From an uncultured Succinivibrionaceae bacterium (lineage in GTDB: Bacteria; Pseudomonadota; Gammaproteobacteria; Enterobacterales; Succinivibrionaceae): a DNA stretch of 39,966 nt. The stretch spans positions 1 to 39,966 of the forward strand of contig CALXNX010000019.1 in NCBI GenBank assembly GCA_944389865.1, in the 5' to 3' direction. The translations under genes and the position numbers were made by a program. Of this stretch, positions 25,076 through 34,755 are shown one piece after another; the stretch's first letter is position 1; every line of letters begins with the position of its first letter. The notes below the pieces were generated by a model. That model did not search any database. It was given only the letters and a program-made list of their open reading frames with translations, and was not told where the DNA came from.

Positions 25076-27061
25076 TTAAGCCTGGGTGGCCTGAATGGCG
25101 GTAATAGCGATGGTATAGATGATGTCATCTACCAGCGCGCCGCGGGACAGGTCATTGACCGGCTTGCGCATGCCCTGCAGCATCGGCCCGATGGATACTA
25201 AGTTGGCAGAGCGCTGCACGGCCTTGTACACGGTGTTGCCGGTAGCAAGGCTCGGGAAAATGAACACGGTAGCCTTGCCGGCGACGGTGGAGTTCGGAGC
25301 CTTCTGGGCAGCGACATCCGGCATCACGGCAGCGTCGTACTGCAGCGGACCGTCGATATTCAGATCCGGACGCTTGGCTTTAGCTGCCTTCACGGCCTCG
25401 ACCACCATATCGATATCCGGGCCCTTACCGGAGGTGCCGGTGGAGTAGGTGACGAAAGCTACGCGCGGATCGATGCCGAAGGTCCTGGCGGTATCGGCGG
25501 ACTGAATGGCGATTTCAGCCAGCTCCTCAGGCTTGGGGTTCGGGTTGATGGCGCAGTCGCCGAATACATAGACCTGCTCGGGCATCAGCATGAAGAATAC
25601 CGAGGACACTAAGGAAGCGTTCGGGGCGGTCTTGATGATCTGCAGCGGCGGACGAATGGTGTTGGCAGTGGTGTGTACGGCGCCGGACACTAAGCCGTCC
25701 ACTTCGCCGCGCTCCAGCATCATGGTGCCTAAGACCACGTTGTCCTGCAGCTGCTCGCGCGCCTGCTCTTCAGTAAGGCCCTTCTTCTTGCGCAGCTCCA
25801 CTAAGCGGGCTACATAATTCTCGCGCACGGCCTCCGGATCGACAAACTCTACGCCCTCGCCTAAGGTTACGCCCTTTTCAGCGGCAACCTTTAAGATGGC
25901 TTCCTTTTTGCCAAAGAGCACCGGAGTGGCAATGCCCTGACGGGCCACTTCAGCGGCGGCGCAGACGGTACGCGGCTCATCGCCCTCAGGCAGCGCAATG
26001 CGCTTGTGAGCTGCGCGGGCAAGCTCAGTGAGCTTATAGCGGAAAGCCGCCGGGCTCATTAAAGGCACGCGATCCTCATCGCCCTTTAAAGCCTCGGACA
26101 GGCAGCTGCAGAAGTAGGGAGCGGCAAAGTCTGCAGCCTTCTCAGCCTTAGCAGTATCATCAGCCGGCAGACGGGCCGGGAGATCAGCTAAAGCAGAGGC
26201 GATTTCCCACACGGTCAGACCGCACTCGATCACGGCAGCGCCTTCCACCGCACCCTTGGCACCGCCCGCTAAAATCACCGTGCCGGCCTTGGTGGCGGTG
26301 GGGACGGAGGCCGTGACCAGCACATTGCCTTCCTCTGCAGCTGCGGCATCAAAGCACAGCTCATTGCAGTAGCGCTTGGCGTCGCCTGAGACCACCTCGG
26401 TCTTTAAGAAAGCGGCGATATCGCAGGCGCGCGGAGCATAGCACTCAGCATTGAAGGGGATCTTGGCGGCCACGCGCTCAAGCGCGCACTCGCCGTCCTT
26501 CTTATCAGCGCAGCCGCAGCCGCCTGCAGAGCAGCACTTAGCCGCACCGGCTAAGACTAACTGCTTATGGCCGTGCGCATCCTTAGGAGCATCAGCATTT
26601 AAGATAATGTCGCCTAAGACACGGTTTCTGCCGGCATTTCCAAAGGCCTGCAGGGTGATGGTGCGCATCGCGGCAGCCTTGCAGCAGGAGCCCTGATCGA
26701 CCACTAAGATCTGTGCATCAAAGGCGTGGCAGATTTCGGCATTAATTACATCCTGATCAAACTTATCGGTGACGGCGCCTTCGATTACCACCACATCGGC
26801 CTGAGCCTTTGCCTGCAGCTTATTGTAGTTGGCCACAATGGTTTCCAGCAGCTCAGATCTTTTGCCTGCGGCAATCAGTTTGGCCGCATCGCAGAAGCCC
26901 ACCGTTAAGCCGTCAGCGCCGCAGGCATTGCGGCAGCAGTCCAGCGGACGGAACAGCACGGCCTTCAGACCGTTGTTTTGTAAAGATTTAACCATGCCCA
27001 GGCTGGCGACATACAGCCCCTGAGACTTGCCGGCAGGTACGAGAATTACGTTGCGTGACAC
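25076..27061 (-). CDS. pta: Phosphate acetyltransferase
   Basis: A 661-aa enzyme that interconverts acetyl-CoA and acetyl-phosphate. The N-terminal DRTGG/P-loop-like part starts with VILVPAGKSQGLYVASLGMV. The C-terminal PTA domain (about 337-661) is very close to E. coli (PEGDEPRTVCAA, NVVLGTMMLERGEVDGLVSGAVHTTANTIRPPLQ, STGTSGKGPD, GPMLQGMRKPVNDLSRG). It is about 50 residues shorter than E. coli Pta (714 aa), with loss in the middle. Odd feature: a cysteine-rich stretch, CCSAGGCGC plus Cys192, at 176-192. ackA, its usual partner, is not beside it; yfbV is divergent instead. An extended -10 promoter is seen upstream. Confidence 0.95.
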   Translation of the reverse strand: MSRNVILVPAGKSQGLYVASLGMVKSLQNNGLKAVLFRPLDCCRNACGADGLTVGFCDAAKLIAAGKRSELLETIVANYNKLQAKAQADVVVIEGAVTDKFDQDVINAEICHAFDAQILVVDQGSCCKAAAMRTITLQAFGNAGRNRVLGDIILNADAPKDAHGHKQLVLAGAAKCCSAGGCGCADKKDGECALERVAAKIPFNAECYAPRACDIAAFLKTEVVSGDAKRYCNELCFDAAAAEEGNVLVTASVPTATKAGTVILAGGAKGAVEGAAVIECGLTVWEIASALADLPARLPADDTAKAEKAADFAAPYFCSCLSEALKGDEDRVPLMSPAAFRYKLTELARAAHKRIALPEGDEPRTVCAAAEVARQGIATPVLFGKKEAILKVAAEKGVTLGEGVEFVDPEAVRENYVARLVELRKKKGLTEEQAREQLQDNVVLGTMMLERGEVDGLVSGAVHTTANTIRPPLQIIKTAPNASLVSSVFFMLMPEQVYVFGDCAINPNPKPEELAEIAIQSADTARTFGIDPRVAFVTYSTGTSGKGPDIDMVVEAVKAAKAKRPDLNIDGPLQYDAAVMPDVAAQKAPNSTVAGKATVFIFPSLATGNTVYKAVQRSANLVSIGPMLQGMRKPVNDLSRGALVDDIIYTIAITAIQATQA

Positions 27062-27125
27062 AGCTTTACTCCAAATTTTATGTTTGAATCCGCCTTCAGG
27101 GCGGAAACTGAAAATACCGCGGTAA

Positions 27126-27134
27126 ATTATAGCA
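27126..27134 (-). promoter_or_regulatory. Extended -10 promoter for pta
   Basis: TGCTATAAT on the minus strand, 64 bp before the pta start. It is a perfect -10 hexamer with the TGn extension, and no good -35. An inverted repeat CTGCAGCTC/GAGCTGCAG (27143-27166) lies directly upstream and could be a regulatory or terminator-like element. Confidence 0.5.
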
Positions 27135-27277
27135 CCCTGCGCCTGCAGCTCCCCGGAGAGCTGCAGTTCTCAGAGCAACCCTGCCTCACATTTCTGCAAA
27201 AAAGATGCGACAATCGCAGACAGCAGTTATCGGTGTTACCATAATGATGCAGGCATGGAACACATGAGGGAGCTTTT

Positions 27278-27733
27278 ATGTTTAAAACGGTGCTTGCAGG
27301 CGCGCGCTATCTGGAGATCTGGCCGGATCATCCCGTCATCAGCGCGGTCTTCCCGGAAGGGCGCGTCAAATATGCGATGCGCTGGGCCCGCCGTCTGATC
27401 CCGCCCATGATCGTCTTTATCCTGCTGTGGAATTTTGTGCAGGGCGGCGGTCTGCAGGGACTGCAGGGACTGTCCTGGCTTACAGCCGGCAGGGCCAACT
27501 GGCCCTTAGGGATTGTCACCATCTGCCTGCTCCTGCTGGCTGCCCTGCACGGCTGTTACTGGGCCGGAAAAAGGTCGCAGTTAAAGCTCAGTCCCAAGCA
27601 GGAGCGCTTTTATCAGGAGCTCTGCCTGCAGCAGGGCCGCAAGCCGTGCAGCGCCCCGACCATGTACGATTTGGCTGTAATCCTCAAGCATGGACTTGCG
27701 GGGAAGGATCACTCCTTTCTTGACAGGCTCTAG
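27278..27733 (+). CDS. yfbV: UPF0208 membrane protein YfbV
   Basis: A 151-aa inner-membrane protein of the UPF0208/YfbV family. It begins MFKTVLAGARYLEIWPDHPVISAVFPEGRVKYAMRWARRLIPP and has two hydrophobic segments (about 41-55 and 78-95), with a soluble tail ending in PTMYDLAVILKHGL. E. coli yfbV adjoins ackA-pta; here it faces pta directly. A role in terminus-region organisation has been suggested for the E. coli protein, so the function is tentative. A GAGGGAG site precedes the ATG. Confidence 0.9.
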   Translation: MFKTVLAGARYLEIWPDHPVISAVFPEGRVKYAMRWARRLIPPMIVFILLWNFVQGGGLQGLQGLSWLTAGRANWPLGIVTICLLLLAALHGCYWAGKRSQLKLSPKQERFYQELCLQQGRKPCSAPTMYDLAVILKHGLAGKDHSFLDRL

Positions 27734-27751
27734 CCGGGATCCGGGCTTATT

Positions 27752-27760
27752 TGCTAGAAT
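27752..27760 (+). promoter_or_regulatory. Candidate extended -10 promoter for prfA
   Basis: TGCTAGAAT, an extended -10 box, lies 72 bp before the prfA ATG with no clear -35. A TTGACA at 27720 is too far away to pair with it. Confidence 0.35.
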
Positions 27761-27831
27761 ACGCAGATCTTTTTTTGGGGCCTTAGCGCAGTTTCACTTA
27801 TTACACACAGCAGTAAAAGCAGACAGCAAAG

Positions 27832-28926
27832 ATGCAGGATACGATTTTAAGAAAGCTGGAAGCGCTCTGTGAGCGCCATCAGGAAGTTGAGCAGTTATTA
27901 AGTCAGCCTGACGTGATTTCCGATCAGGAAAAATTCCGGGATTTAAACCGGGAATATGCGCGGCTGCAGGAGATGGTGACGGCGTTTAAAGATTATCAGA
28001 CTACTGCTGCCGATATTGATGAAATGCAGGCCATGCTCAGCGGCGATGATGACGATTTAAAGGCCATGGCTGAGGAAGAGCTCGCTCCTGCTGAAGAGAA
28101 ATTAGCCGGTCTTGAGCATCAGCTGCAGTTAATGCTGCTGCCGCATGATGATCGCGATGACTGCAACTGCTTCCTTGAAATTCGCGCCGGCACCGGCGGC
28201 GATGAGGCCAGCTTATTTGCCGGCGAGCTCTACCGCATGTACACCAAGTACTGTGAGTCTAAAGGCTGGCAGCTGGAGCTGGTCTCCTCCAGTGAAGGCG
28301 AAGTGGGCGGCTATAAGGAAGTGATCGCCAAGCTCTCGGGTGAAGGCGCTTACGGCTATATGAAGTTTGAGTCCGGCGGGCATCGCGTGCAGCGCGTGCC
28401 GGTCACCGAAACGCAGGGGCGCGTGCATACCTCCGCCTGCACGGTGATGGTGCTGCCGGAGATCCCGCCGTCAAAGGCGCCGGAGGTCAATCCGGCCGAT
28501 CTGCGCATTGATACCTTCAGAGCATCGGGGGCGGGCGGTCAGCACATTAATAAAACCGATTCGGCCATCCGCATTACCCATATTCCGACGGGCATTGTAG
28601 TGGAGTGTCAGGATGAGCGCTCGCAGCACCGCAATCGCGAGCGCGCCATGGAAGTGCTGCTCTCGCGCCTTGCCCAGATGGAAGAGGATAAGCGCAATGC
28701 TGAGGCGGCGGAAGTGCGCCACAGCATCTTAAGCTCGGGTGATCGCTCGGATCGCATCAGAACCTACAATTTCCCGCAAAGCCGCGTCACCGATCACCGC
28801 ATTAACCTGACCTTATACCGCTTGGGCGAGGTGATGGAGGGTGATCTGGACTTAATCTTAAAACCTGTAATTGAAGAATATCAGGCCGAGCAGTTGGCGG
28901 AGATGGCGCGCCTTGGCGGGCTGTAA
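27832..28926 (+). CDS. prfA: Peptide chain release factor 1
   Basis: A 364-aa class I release factor for UAA and UAG codons. The codon-reading PxT tripeptide is PVT (190-192, in [11 protein letters not shown]. coli has PAT), and the hydrolysis motif GGQ is at 235-237 in [10 protein letters not shown], which PrmC methylates. The length matches E. coli RF1 (360 aa). It is the first gene of a prfA-prmC unit, as in E. coli, but hemA, which precedes it there, is replaced by yfbV. The prmC start lies inside its 3' end. Confidence 0.97.
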   Translation: MQDTILRKLEALCERHQEVEQLLSQPDVISDQEKFRDLNREYARLQEMVTAFKDYQTTAADIDEMQAMLSGDDDDLKAMAEEELAPAEEKLAGLEHQLQLMLLPHDDRDDCNCFLEIRAGTGGDEASLFAGELYRMYTKYCESKGWQLELVSSSEGEVGGYKEVIAKLSGEGAYGYMKFESGGHRVQRVPVTETQGRVHTSACTVMVLPEIPPSKAPEVNPADLRIDTFRASGAGGQHINKTDSAIRITHIPTGIVVECQDERSQHRNRERAMEVLLSRLAQMEEDKRNAEAAEVRHSILSSGDRSDRIRTYNFPQSRVTDHRINLTLYRLGEVMEGDLDLILKPVIEEYQAEQLAEMARLGGL

Positions 28927-29776
28927 ATTAAAAGAGCTGCAGCAGGCGGGGCGTACCCGCCTTGCCCGCTGCGGCATTGACAGTGCCAAATTAGATGCCG
29001 ATCTCCTGCTGCGCCGCGTCACGGGCTTTACGGCAGCGCAGTTAATCTCCCATGACAATGATCTGATCCCTCCGCATACTGCGCAGGCTTACCTTGCCTT
29101 AATTGAGCGGCGCGCCGCCGGCGAGCCTGCAGCCTATCTCCTGGGCCATCGAGAATTCTGGTCTTTAGATCTTAAAGTCACCCCCGCCGTCCTGATCCCG
29201 CGCCCGGATACTGAGGTGTTAGTGGAGGCGGCGCTGCAGCTTTCCTTTGACAGCGTGCTGGATTTGGGCACCGGCAGCGGCGCTATTATCCTGGCGATAA
29301 AAAAGGAGCGGCCCCAGTGCTCCGCCTGCGCTGTGGATCGCTCGGAAGCTGCTTTGGCGGTGGCGCAGCAGAACGCGCAGGAGCATCATTTGGACGTGGA
29401 ATTTGTTCACAGCTCCTGGTTTGCAGCGCTCCCGGGGCGGCGCTTTGACTTAATTGTCTCCAACCCGCCGTACATCGCCCCTGCCGATCCGCATCTGTAT
29501 TTGAACGGGCTGAATTATGAACCGCAGGAGGCCTTAGTGGCAGCAGATGACGGCTATGCTGATCTGCAGCAGATTATCAGTGAGGCGGCCGGGCATCTCA
29601 ATCCCGGCGGACATCTGCTGCTGGAGCACGGCAATACGCAGCATGAAAAAGTAGCGCAGCTGCTGGCCGCTCACGGTTTTACTGCTGTCCTGGGCATTAA
29701 GGATTATGCCGGCTGGATCAGAGTGACGCAGGGGCGTCTGATTTCGCAGCTGCAAGTTTACGCTAAGAGCTGCTGA
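28913..29776 (+). CDS. prmC: Release factor glutamine methyltransferase
   Basis: A 287-aa SAM-dependent methylase that modifies the Gln of the GGQ motif in release factors. SAM motif I is LDLGTGSG (116-123) and the catalytic NPPY is at 184-187 in SNPPYIAP. The start is taken as TTG 28913, because a GGAG lies 10 nt upstream and the resulting N-terminus ([14 protein letters not shown]) fits the family; the open frame further up begins within prfA coding sequence with another TTG at 28871. It overlaps the prfA stop by 14 bp, so translation is coupled. The length agrees with E. coli PrmC (277 aa). Confidence 0.92.
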   Translation: MAGCKLKELQQAGRTRLARCGIDSAKLDADLLLRRVTGFTAAQLISHDNDLIPPHTAQAYLALIERRAAGEPAAYLLGHREFWSLDLKVTPAVLIPRPDTEVLVEAALQLSFDSVLDLGTGSGAIILAIKKERPQCSACAVDRSEAALAVAQQNAQEHHLDVEFVHSSWFAALPGRRFDLIVSNPPYIAPADPHLYLNGLNYEPQEALVAADDGYADLQQIISEAAGHLNPGGHLLLEHGNTQHEKVAQLLAAHGFTAVLGIKDYAGWIRVTQGRLISQLQVYAKSC

Positions 29777-30178
29777 GTACTGTATTAAGAGCGCGGCTGC
29801 ATTGGCGATCTGGACTTTACCGTCCTGCGCAGGCGTGTACCTAAAGATCCGTCCTGGCTGCGGCGCTTCCTGCGGGGGAAGTCTATCCTTTGACGGATGC
29901 AGGCATGGTAAAGAGGTAATTAAGATAAATCTGAGCCGTGCTGCACCGCAGCAGATCTGGGGGCAAAACCGCAGGATGCTGTGGAAGCATGGCGCCGCCG
30001 CGGCGTCTGCTCTGCCGTGGTGTTCTGCGGCGATCTGAGCATAGGCAGCATAGTGTGCTGTGCCAATATTTGACGCGTAGAAATAAGATCGATGCAGCGG
30101 CTTTGCCCCAGTCAATGAAGGCCGGCTTTTTAGTGTTATGCTGGCCTTATCTCAGAGGTTTTATGTGAGTGCAGTGTT
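29777..30178. other. Gene-free stretch between prmC and the second AAA-ATPase-like gene
   Basis: About 400 bp with no supported gene; the short frames lack ribosome sites. In E. coli sirB-type genes sit between prmC and kdsA, and this could be where they were lost or replaced. No clear terminator, although AAGGCCGGCTTTTTAG near 30120 may be part of one. Confidence 0.4.
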
Positions 30179-31882
30179 ATGGATTATGATTATTTAATAA
30201 ATAATCTGCCTACAGGAGTGCAGTCATTTGAGTGGCTGCGCTCTACAAACCGAAATTATGCAGATAAAACAGCTTATGTCTATAAAATAGCTAAAAAGAC
30301 TGTCCCCATGGTGCTGTCCCGACCGCGGCGCTTTGGTAAAAGTACTTTGCTGTCAACTTTAGAGGAATTATTTCTGCATGGGGTTAAGCCCTACGATGGT
30401 CATGATTCTTATTTTAAAGGCCTGTGGATTGAAAATAAGTGGACTGATAATAAGCAGTATCTGGTGCTGCATCTGAATTTTGCTCATCTTAATCAATTAT
30501 GCAGGACGGTTGAGCAGTTTGAACGCAAACTTATGCAGGCATACGATAAATTTGCCTCAGCTCACGGTATTTCGCTTCCGGAAGATTCTATTGATGTAGC
30601 GGATAAATTCAGCGCTTTACTTGAAAAAGTGCCGAATGGCTCGTTAGTTTTGCTGATTGACGAGCATGATGCAGTCCTGCTGTCGCATTTAAACAATGAG
30701 GATGAGAAAGCTCAAGCTGCTGCAATTTTATCCAGTATTTATGATGCGGTGAAATTCTATTCACAAAAGTTTCGCTGCGTCTTTACTACCGGCATTACCC
30801 GCTTTCATGATCTGCAGTTAGGTTCGGCCGGCAACAGCATGACGGATATTTCTTTTGACAGCGACTTTGGCGCATGCTGCGGTTATACCCGTGAGGAGCT
30901 GAAGCTGTATTTTGCTGACAATCTGCGCGCAGCAGCAGCGATCAGAACTAAATGTGATTTTGCAGAAGTAAGTGACGTGCAGATTGAAGCTCTGCTTGAT
31001 GAAATGGCCGAGTGGTATGATGGTTTCTGCTTTGATGATGCCTGCAGCACTAAACTCTTTTCTACCTGGTCGGTACTGAGGTTTTTCAGCGATAAACATG
31101 CCAAGCTGTCAGCTTACTGGGTCGCTGAGGAATCCATTTCGATGCCGCAGCTGCTGAAAGCTGCGGTAGGAAGAGTGAATTTGGAGAGTCTTCTGGAGGA
31201 ATATCGTACAGGTGAGTTTATACTCAGCTTTGGCGATTTTAAGCAGGCTTCTCTGTCTAATCCTGAGGCTAATCCGTATGCCTTGCTGTATCAGTCCGGC
31301 TATTTAACTCTGGCTGCTCCTTTTGACATAGAGTCGATAGTAAGGCTCAAACGTCCTAATAAGGAACTTAACTGGGCCTTTGCTAATTTGGTAGCTGAGC
31401 GCCTGTATAGAGTACGTGAGTTTTTTAATAACCAATATAGAGCGCACATCGCCGCAGTGCTGGCAAGTCTCGATCCTGAGCGTATTAATGCCTATTTCAT
31501 AGAGCTGTTTAAAACTTTGCCTTATGAAATCTATGCCATCGATAAAGAGAGCATGGTCGCGGCTTTAATTTTCTTTAATCTGAATGGAGCCGGCCTGCAG
31601 CCGCAGATGGAGGTAAGTGAAAACGTGGGCCGCCCTGATATGGTGGTTGATTTGCCTCACGCCGGGGTCAGCCTGGTTTTTGAGTTTAAATACGAAAAGA
31701 GCGCTGATCCCCGGAAATTAGACGCCAAGCTTAATGAGGCGGCCGCACAGATAAAGACCAAAGATTACGGACACAGCGGCTGTCGGCAAAAGCGCATCGG
31801 CCGTTTTGCTGTAGTATTCTGCGGTGATCCGGCTGTGCGCAATATTGCTCGCTGTACCTTGGTGGATGTACTGGAGCGCTAG
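30179..31882 (+). CDS. AAA-ATPase-like protein with C-terminal PD-(D/E)XK nuclease-like domain (second copy)
   Basis: A 567-aa relative of the gene at 7945-9630. Walker A RPRRFGKST sits at exactly the same position (48-56). Walker B is LLIDEHD (158-164; DEHD rather than DEYD), followed by TTGITRFHDLQLGSAGNSMTDI. The nuclease-like core has GRPDMVVD (Asp487) and VFEFK (Glu502, Lys504). The middle regions have diverged a lot, so they are distant paralogues and not a recent duplication. It sits between prmC and kdsA, where this family is not normally found, implying insertion into a core operon. No strong ribosome site is visible. Function is not established; mobile or defence-related roles are only a suggestion. 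Confidence 0.87.
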   Translation: MDYDYLINNLPTGVQSFEWLRSTNRNYADKTAYVYKIAKKTVPMVLSRPRRFGKSTLLSTLEELFLHGVKPYDGHDSYFKGLWIENKWTDNKQYLVLHLNFAHLNQLCRTVEQFERKLMQAYDKFASAHGISLPEDSIDVADKFSALLEKVPNGSLVLLIDEHDAVLLSHLNNEDEKAQAAAILSSIYDAVKFYSQKFRCVFTTGITRFHDLQLGSAGNSMTDISFDSDFGACCGYTREELKLYFADNLRAAAAIRTKCDFAEVSDVQIEALLDEMAEWYDGFCFDDACSTKLFSTWSVLRFFSDKHAKLSAYWVAEESISMPQLLKAAVGRVNLESLLEEYRTGEFILSFGDFKQASLSNPEANPYALLYQSGYLTLAAPFDIESIVRLKRPNKELNWAFANLVAERLYRVREFFNNQYRAHIAAVLASLDPERINAYFIELFKTLPYEIYAIDKESMVAALIFFNLNGAGLQPQMEVSENVGRPDMVVDLPHAGVSLVFEFKYEKSADPRKLDAKLNEAAAQIKTKDYGHSGCRQKRIGRFAVVFCGDPAVRNIARCTLVDVLER

Positions 31883-31954
31883 GCAAATAATTAAAGATTT
31901 TGTAATCTGCGCGCTTTACTGTTATTGTTAGATTAGCTTTTTGAATTACCCACC

Positions 31955-31983
31955 GCCGGCTGAGGGCAGGCTCCTCATCCGGC
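31955..31983 (+). promoter_or_regulatory. Stem-loop in the kdsA leader
   Basis: GCCGGCTGAGG pairs with CCTCATCCGGC (one mismatch, 7-nt loop), ending a few bases before the AAGGAG ribosome site of kdsA. There is no T-tract, so it is more likely a leader structure or processing site than a terminator. Confidence 0.5.
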
Positions 31984-31998
31984 TTTAAGGAGTGTTTT

Positions 31999-32844
31999 AT
32001 GCAGTGCGTGAAAGTAAATGAACTGGAAATTGCCAATGATAGGCCTTTAACCGTCATCGGCGGTTTGAATGTGCTCGAAGATCTGGCTTTGGCCAAACAG
32101 ACCTGCGAGTGCTTTATGGAGGCCTGCGCCAAGCTCAAGATGCCCTACATCTTTAAGGCCAGCTTTGATAAAGCCAACCGCTCTTCGCTCTATTCTTACC
32201 GCGGTCCCGGCTTGGACAAGGGTATGGAGATCTTTGATGCCATCAAAAAGGAATATCACGTCAATATTATTACCGACGTGCATGAGCCTTATCAGTGCGA
32301 TCTGGTGGCCCCGCATGTGGACGTGCTCCAGCTGCCGGCCTTCCTGGCCCGTCAGACCGATCTGGTCCACGCCATGGGCCTTACCGGCAAGCCTGTTAAT
32401 GTCAAAAAGCCGCAGTTTATGGCTCCGGCTCAGGTGGGCAATATCCTGGAGAAATTCCGTGAATCCGGCGACGAGCAGGTGATGCTTTGCGAGCGCGGCG
32501 CGCAGTTTGGCTATGACAATTTAGTGGTAGATATGCTGGGCTTCGGCGTCATGAAGAAGGTAAGTCACGATGCCCCCATCATCTTTGACGTCACCCACTC
32601 GCTGCAGTGCCGTACTCCGGATGCTAAGGCCTCCGGCGGCCGCCGTTCGCAAATGCTGGAGCTGGCAAAAGCAGGCGTTGCTTTAAAGATTGCCGGCATC
32701 TTCATTGAGACGCATCCTGATCCTGACAAGGCTCTGTGCGACGGCCCCAGCGCCCTGCCGTTAAAGCTGCTGCCGGCGTGCTTAAAGCAGTTAAAGGAGC
32801 TCGATGACTTAATTAAGTCTCAGCCTGACGTGGTGATTGAGTAA
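31999..32844 (+). CDS. kdsA: 3-deoxy-D-manno-octulosonate 8-phosphate synthase
   Basis: A 281-aa TIM-barrel aldolase that condenses phosphoenolpyruvate with arabinose-5-phosphate to Kdo-8-phosphate for lipopolysaccharide. Substrate-binding stretches [11 protein letters not shown] (53-63), [25 protein letters not shown] (134-140) and [10 protein letters not shown] match E. coli. Asn24 in GGLNVLE replaces the metal-binding Cys of class II enzymes, so it is the metal-independent type. The ATG follows AAGGAG and a leader hairpin. Its stop is 4 bp from the end of the convergent dsbD. Confidence 0.96.
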   Translation: MQCVKVNELEIANDRPLTVIGGLNVLEDLALAKQTCECFMEACAKLKMPYIFKASFDKANRSSLYSYRGPGLDKGMEIFDAIKKEYHVNIITDVHEPYQCDLVAPHVDVLQLPAFLARQTDLVHAMGLTGKPVNVKKPQFMAPAQVGNILEKFRESGDEQVMLCERGAQFGYDNLVVDMLGFGVMKKVSHDAPIIFDVTHSLQCRTPDAKASGGRRSQMLELAKAGVALKIAGIFIETHPDPDKALCDGPSALPLKLLPACLKQLKELDDLIKSQPDVVIE

Positions 32845-32848
32845 GCGC

Positions 32849-34615
32849 TCAGCGCTGACCCAGCAGCGCCTGCAGCTGCTCTAAGCTCTGATAACCGGCG
32901 GCACTGCCCGCCGGTTTGCCGTCTTTAAGCACCAGCACGTACGGTACTCCGAAGATCTTAAAGGTCTTAAGCATCTCCTGCACCTTAGGATCATCCACAT
33001 TGGTAATATCAAACTGCAGCTTGGTCATATCGGCCGTCAGCGCCGCAAATTCCTGCGTGCTGAAAACCTCCTGATCCATCACCTGACAATTGGTGCACCA
33101 CGCGGCCGTAAAGTCCATGAGCACAATGCCCTGCTGATACTGTTTAAGCTCGGAGAGGGAGGTAATGCGCGTAAAGCCGCCGGCAGGTGCGTCCGCACTC
33201 TCCCTTTGGGGGTCATAGTTCATATAGACTGCCTCGGAGATAAAGAAGGCCGCTCCGAACAGCAGCACCGCCGGGAACATCTGCACGCCGTGTTCATGAT
33301 CCAGAATAAATTCATAGCCGCAGTAGATCACCGCCCCGAAGACTACTGTGCTCAAGATGTAGTAATAGATCTCAGTGTTCAGCAGCTGCCGGCACAGATA
33401 GACGGCTGCGATCACTAATAAGGAGGCCAGTACTTTTTTAATCATGGAGCTGAAGCGTCCGGCTTTTTTCAGCAGGGAGCTGCCGAAAAGCCCGATGATA
33501 AAGAGCGGCAGAGCCATGCCGAGGCCGATGCAGAAAAAGGCTGCAGCGCCCTTAACTAAATCGCCGCTGCTGAGCACATAGAGCAGCGCGCCGGCAAGAG
33601 GTGCGGACGTACAGGGGGAGGCGATTAAGGCGGAGATCACGCCGAGGATCAAGGCTGAGCTGAAGGATCCGCTGGTAAAGCGCGCGGCCTGATTCTGCAG
33701 CCCGGCAGTCAGCCGGCCGGGCAGCTGCAGCTTAATGATGTCGGCGCAGCCCAGGGCGCAGATCACGAGGAGGGCCGCTATCACCGCGTGCAGTGCCGGA
33801 TGCTGCAGGATCCCCTGCAGCGAGGCCCCCAGCAGGGCAAACAGCAGGCCTAAGACGGTATAGGTTAAGCACAGACCGGCGCTGTAGCCCAGATCCTGCC
33901 GCACGATTTGAGCTTTACTGAGTTTGCTGCCGCCGGCGAGCATGGCGGAGAACACCGGCAGCATCGGCAGTACGCAGGGAGTTAAATCCAGCAGTACGCC
34001 AAAGCCGATGCACAGCAGCAGGCCCAGGATAAAATTCTGATCTAAAAGGCGGGAGATCTGCGCGTCAGCGCTGAGCTCAGTCTGCGCGGGCGCAGCGGCA
34101 GCATCGGATGCGCTGACGGGCACGCTCTGCGCCTGAGCTGGCAGTAGCGCGGGATCTAAGGTAAAGGATGACTGTGCGGGCGGGAAGCAGATCCCGTCGC
34201 TGCTGCAGCCCTGATAGCTGATCGTCAAGGCCGGCGTGCCGCTCCAGCGCTCGACTGTGAGCTTGACTGCAAAGCCGTCAAAATATACCTGCTGCTGTCC
34301 CTGAATATCCTGATGTGCCGCAGCCGGAGGCAGTTGATTCAGGCTGATTAAGGCATTTTCAGCCGTGACTTTAATGCTGTCCTGATAAATATAGGCCCCC
34401 GGCTCCAAGGTAAAGCTGACCGTCACGCTCTGCCCCTCCTGCGACCACTGTACGTCGAAGGGCTGGGCGGTCTGCGCACTCTGCTGTCCCACGCTCTGCG
34501 CCAGCTGCAGCAGGCTCGGATCGAGCGTCAGTTCCTCCTGCGCAGCGCAGGGCTGGAGCAGCCATGGCAGGAGCAGGGCAGTGAGCAGAAATTTAAGGCA
34601 GTAAGTCAGGCTCAT
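32849..34615 (-). CDS. dsbD: Thiol:disulfide interchange protein DsbD
   Basis: A 588-aa inner-membrane reductase that carries electrons from cytoplasmic thioredoxin to periplasmic DsbC, DsbG and CcmG. All three Cys pairs are present: Cys137/Cys143 in the N-terminal periplasmic domain (YQGCSSDGICFPP), Cys214/Cys335 in the membrane core (LTPCVLPM and IASPCTSAP), and Cys507/Cys510 in the C-terminal thioredoxin-like domain (AAWCTNCQ). A signal peptide (residues 1-25) and about eight membrane segments are visible. It neighbours fxsA and groESL as in E. coli. Confidence 0.96.
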   Translation of the reverse strand: MSLTYCLKFLLTALLLPWLLQPCAAQEELTLDPSLLQLAQSVGQQSAQTAQPFDVQWSQEGQSVTVSFTLEPGAYIYQDSIKVTAENALISLNQLPPAAAHQDIQGQQQVYFDGFAVKLTVERWSGTPALTISYQGCSSDGICFPPAQSSFTLDPALLPAQAQSVPVSASDAAAAPAQTELSADAQISRLLDQNFILGLLLCIGFGVLLDLTPCVLPMLPVFSAMLAGGSKLSKAQIVRQDLGYSAGLCLTYTVLGLLFALLGASLQGILQHPALHAVIAALLVICALGCADIIKLQLPGRLTAGLQNQAARFTSGSFSSALILGVISALIASPCTSAPLAGALLYVLSSGDLVKGAAAFFCIGLGMALPLFIIGLFGSSLLKKAGRFSSMIKKVLASLLVIAAVYLCRQLLNTEIYYYILSTVVFGAVIYCGYEFILDHEHGVQMFPAVLLFGAAFFISEAVYMNYDPQRESADAPAGGFTRITSLSELKQYQQGIVLMDFTAAWCTNCQVMDQEVFSTQEFAALTADMTKLQFDITNVDDPKVQEMLKTFKIFGVPYVLVLKDGKPAGSAAGYQSLEQLQALLGQR

Positions 34616-34755
34616 GGCATTTTCCTTTATCAGTACATTAGTCCGGGTTACCGGATCTATTATCGATGATCTGACGGCACAATTTAAAGCCTGCGGGGTG
34701 ATTGCAGTTTAGGGGGGCGGCAGGCATAATGGGCGGCAGGTTTTGAGGAGAATTT

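Noticed and set aside
29534..30115. 193-codon minus-strand frame over the prmC end and the following gap
   Set aside because: Half of it is antisense to conserved prmC coding sequence, and the rest shows no recognisable protein features.
29777..30178. A small gene between prmC and the AAA-ATPase-like gene
   Set aside because: Short frames on the plus strand lack ribosome sites and protein-like composition.
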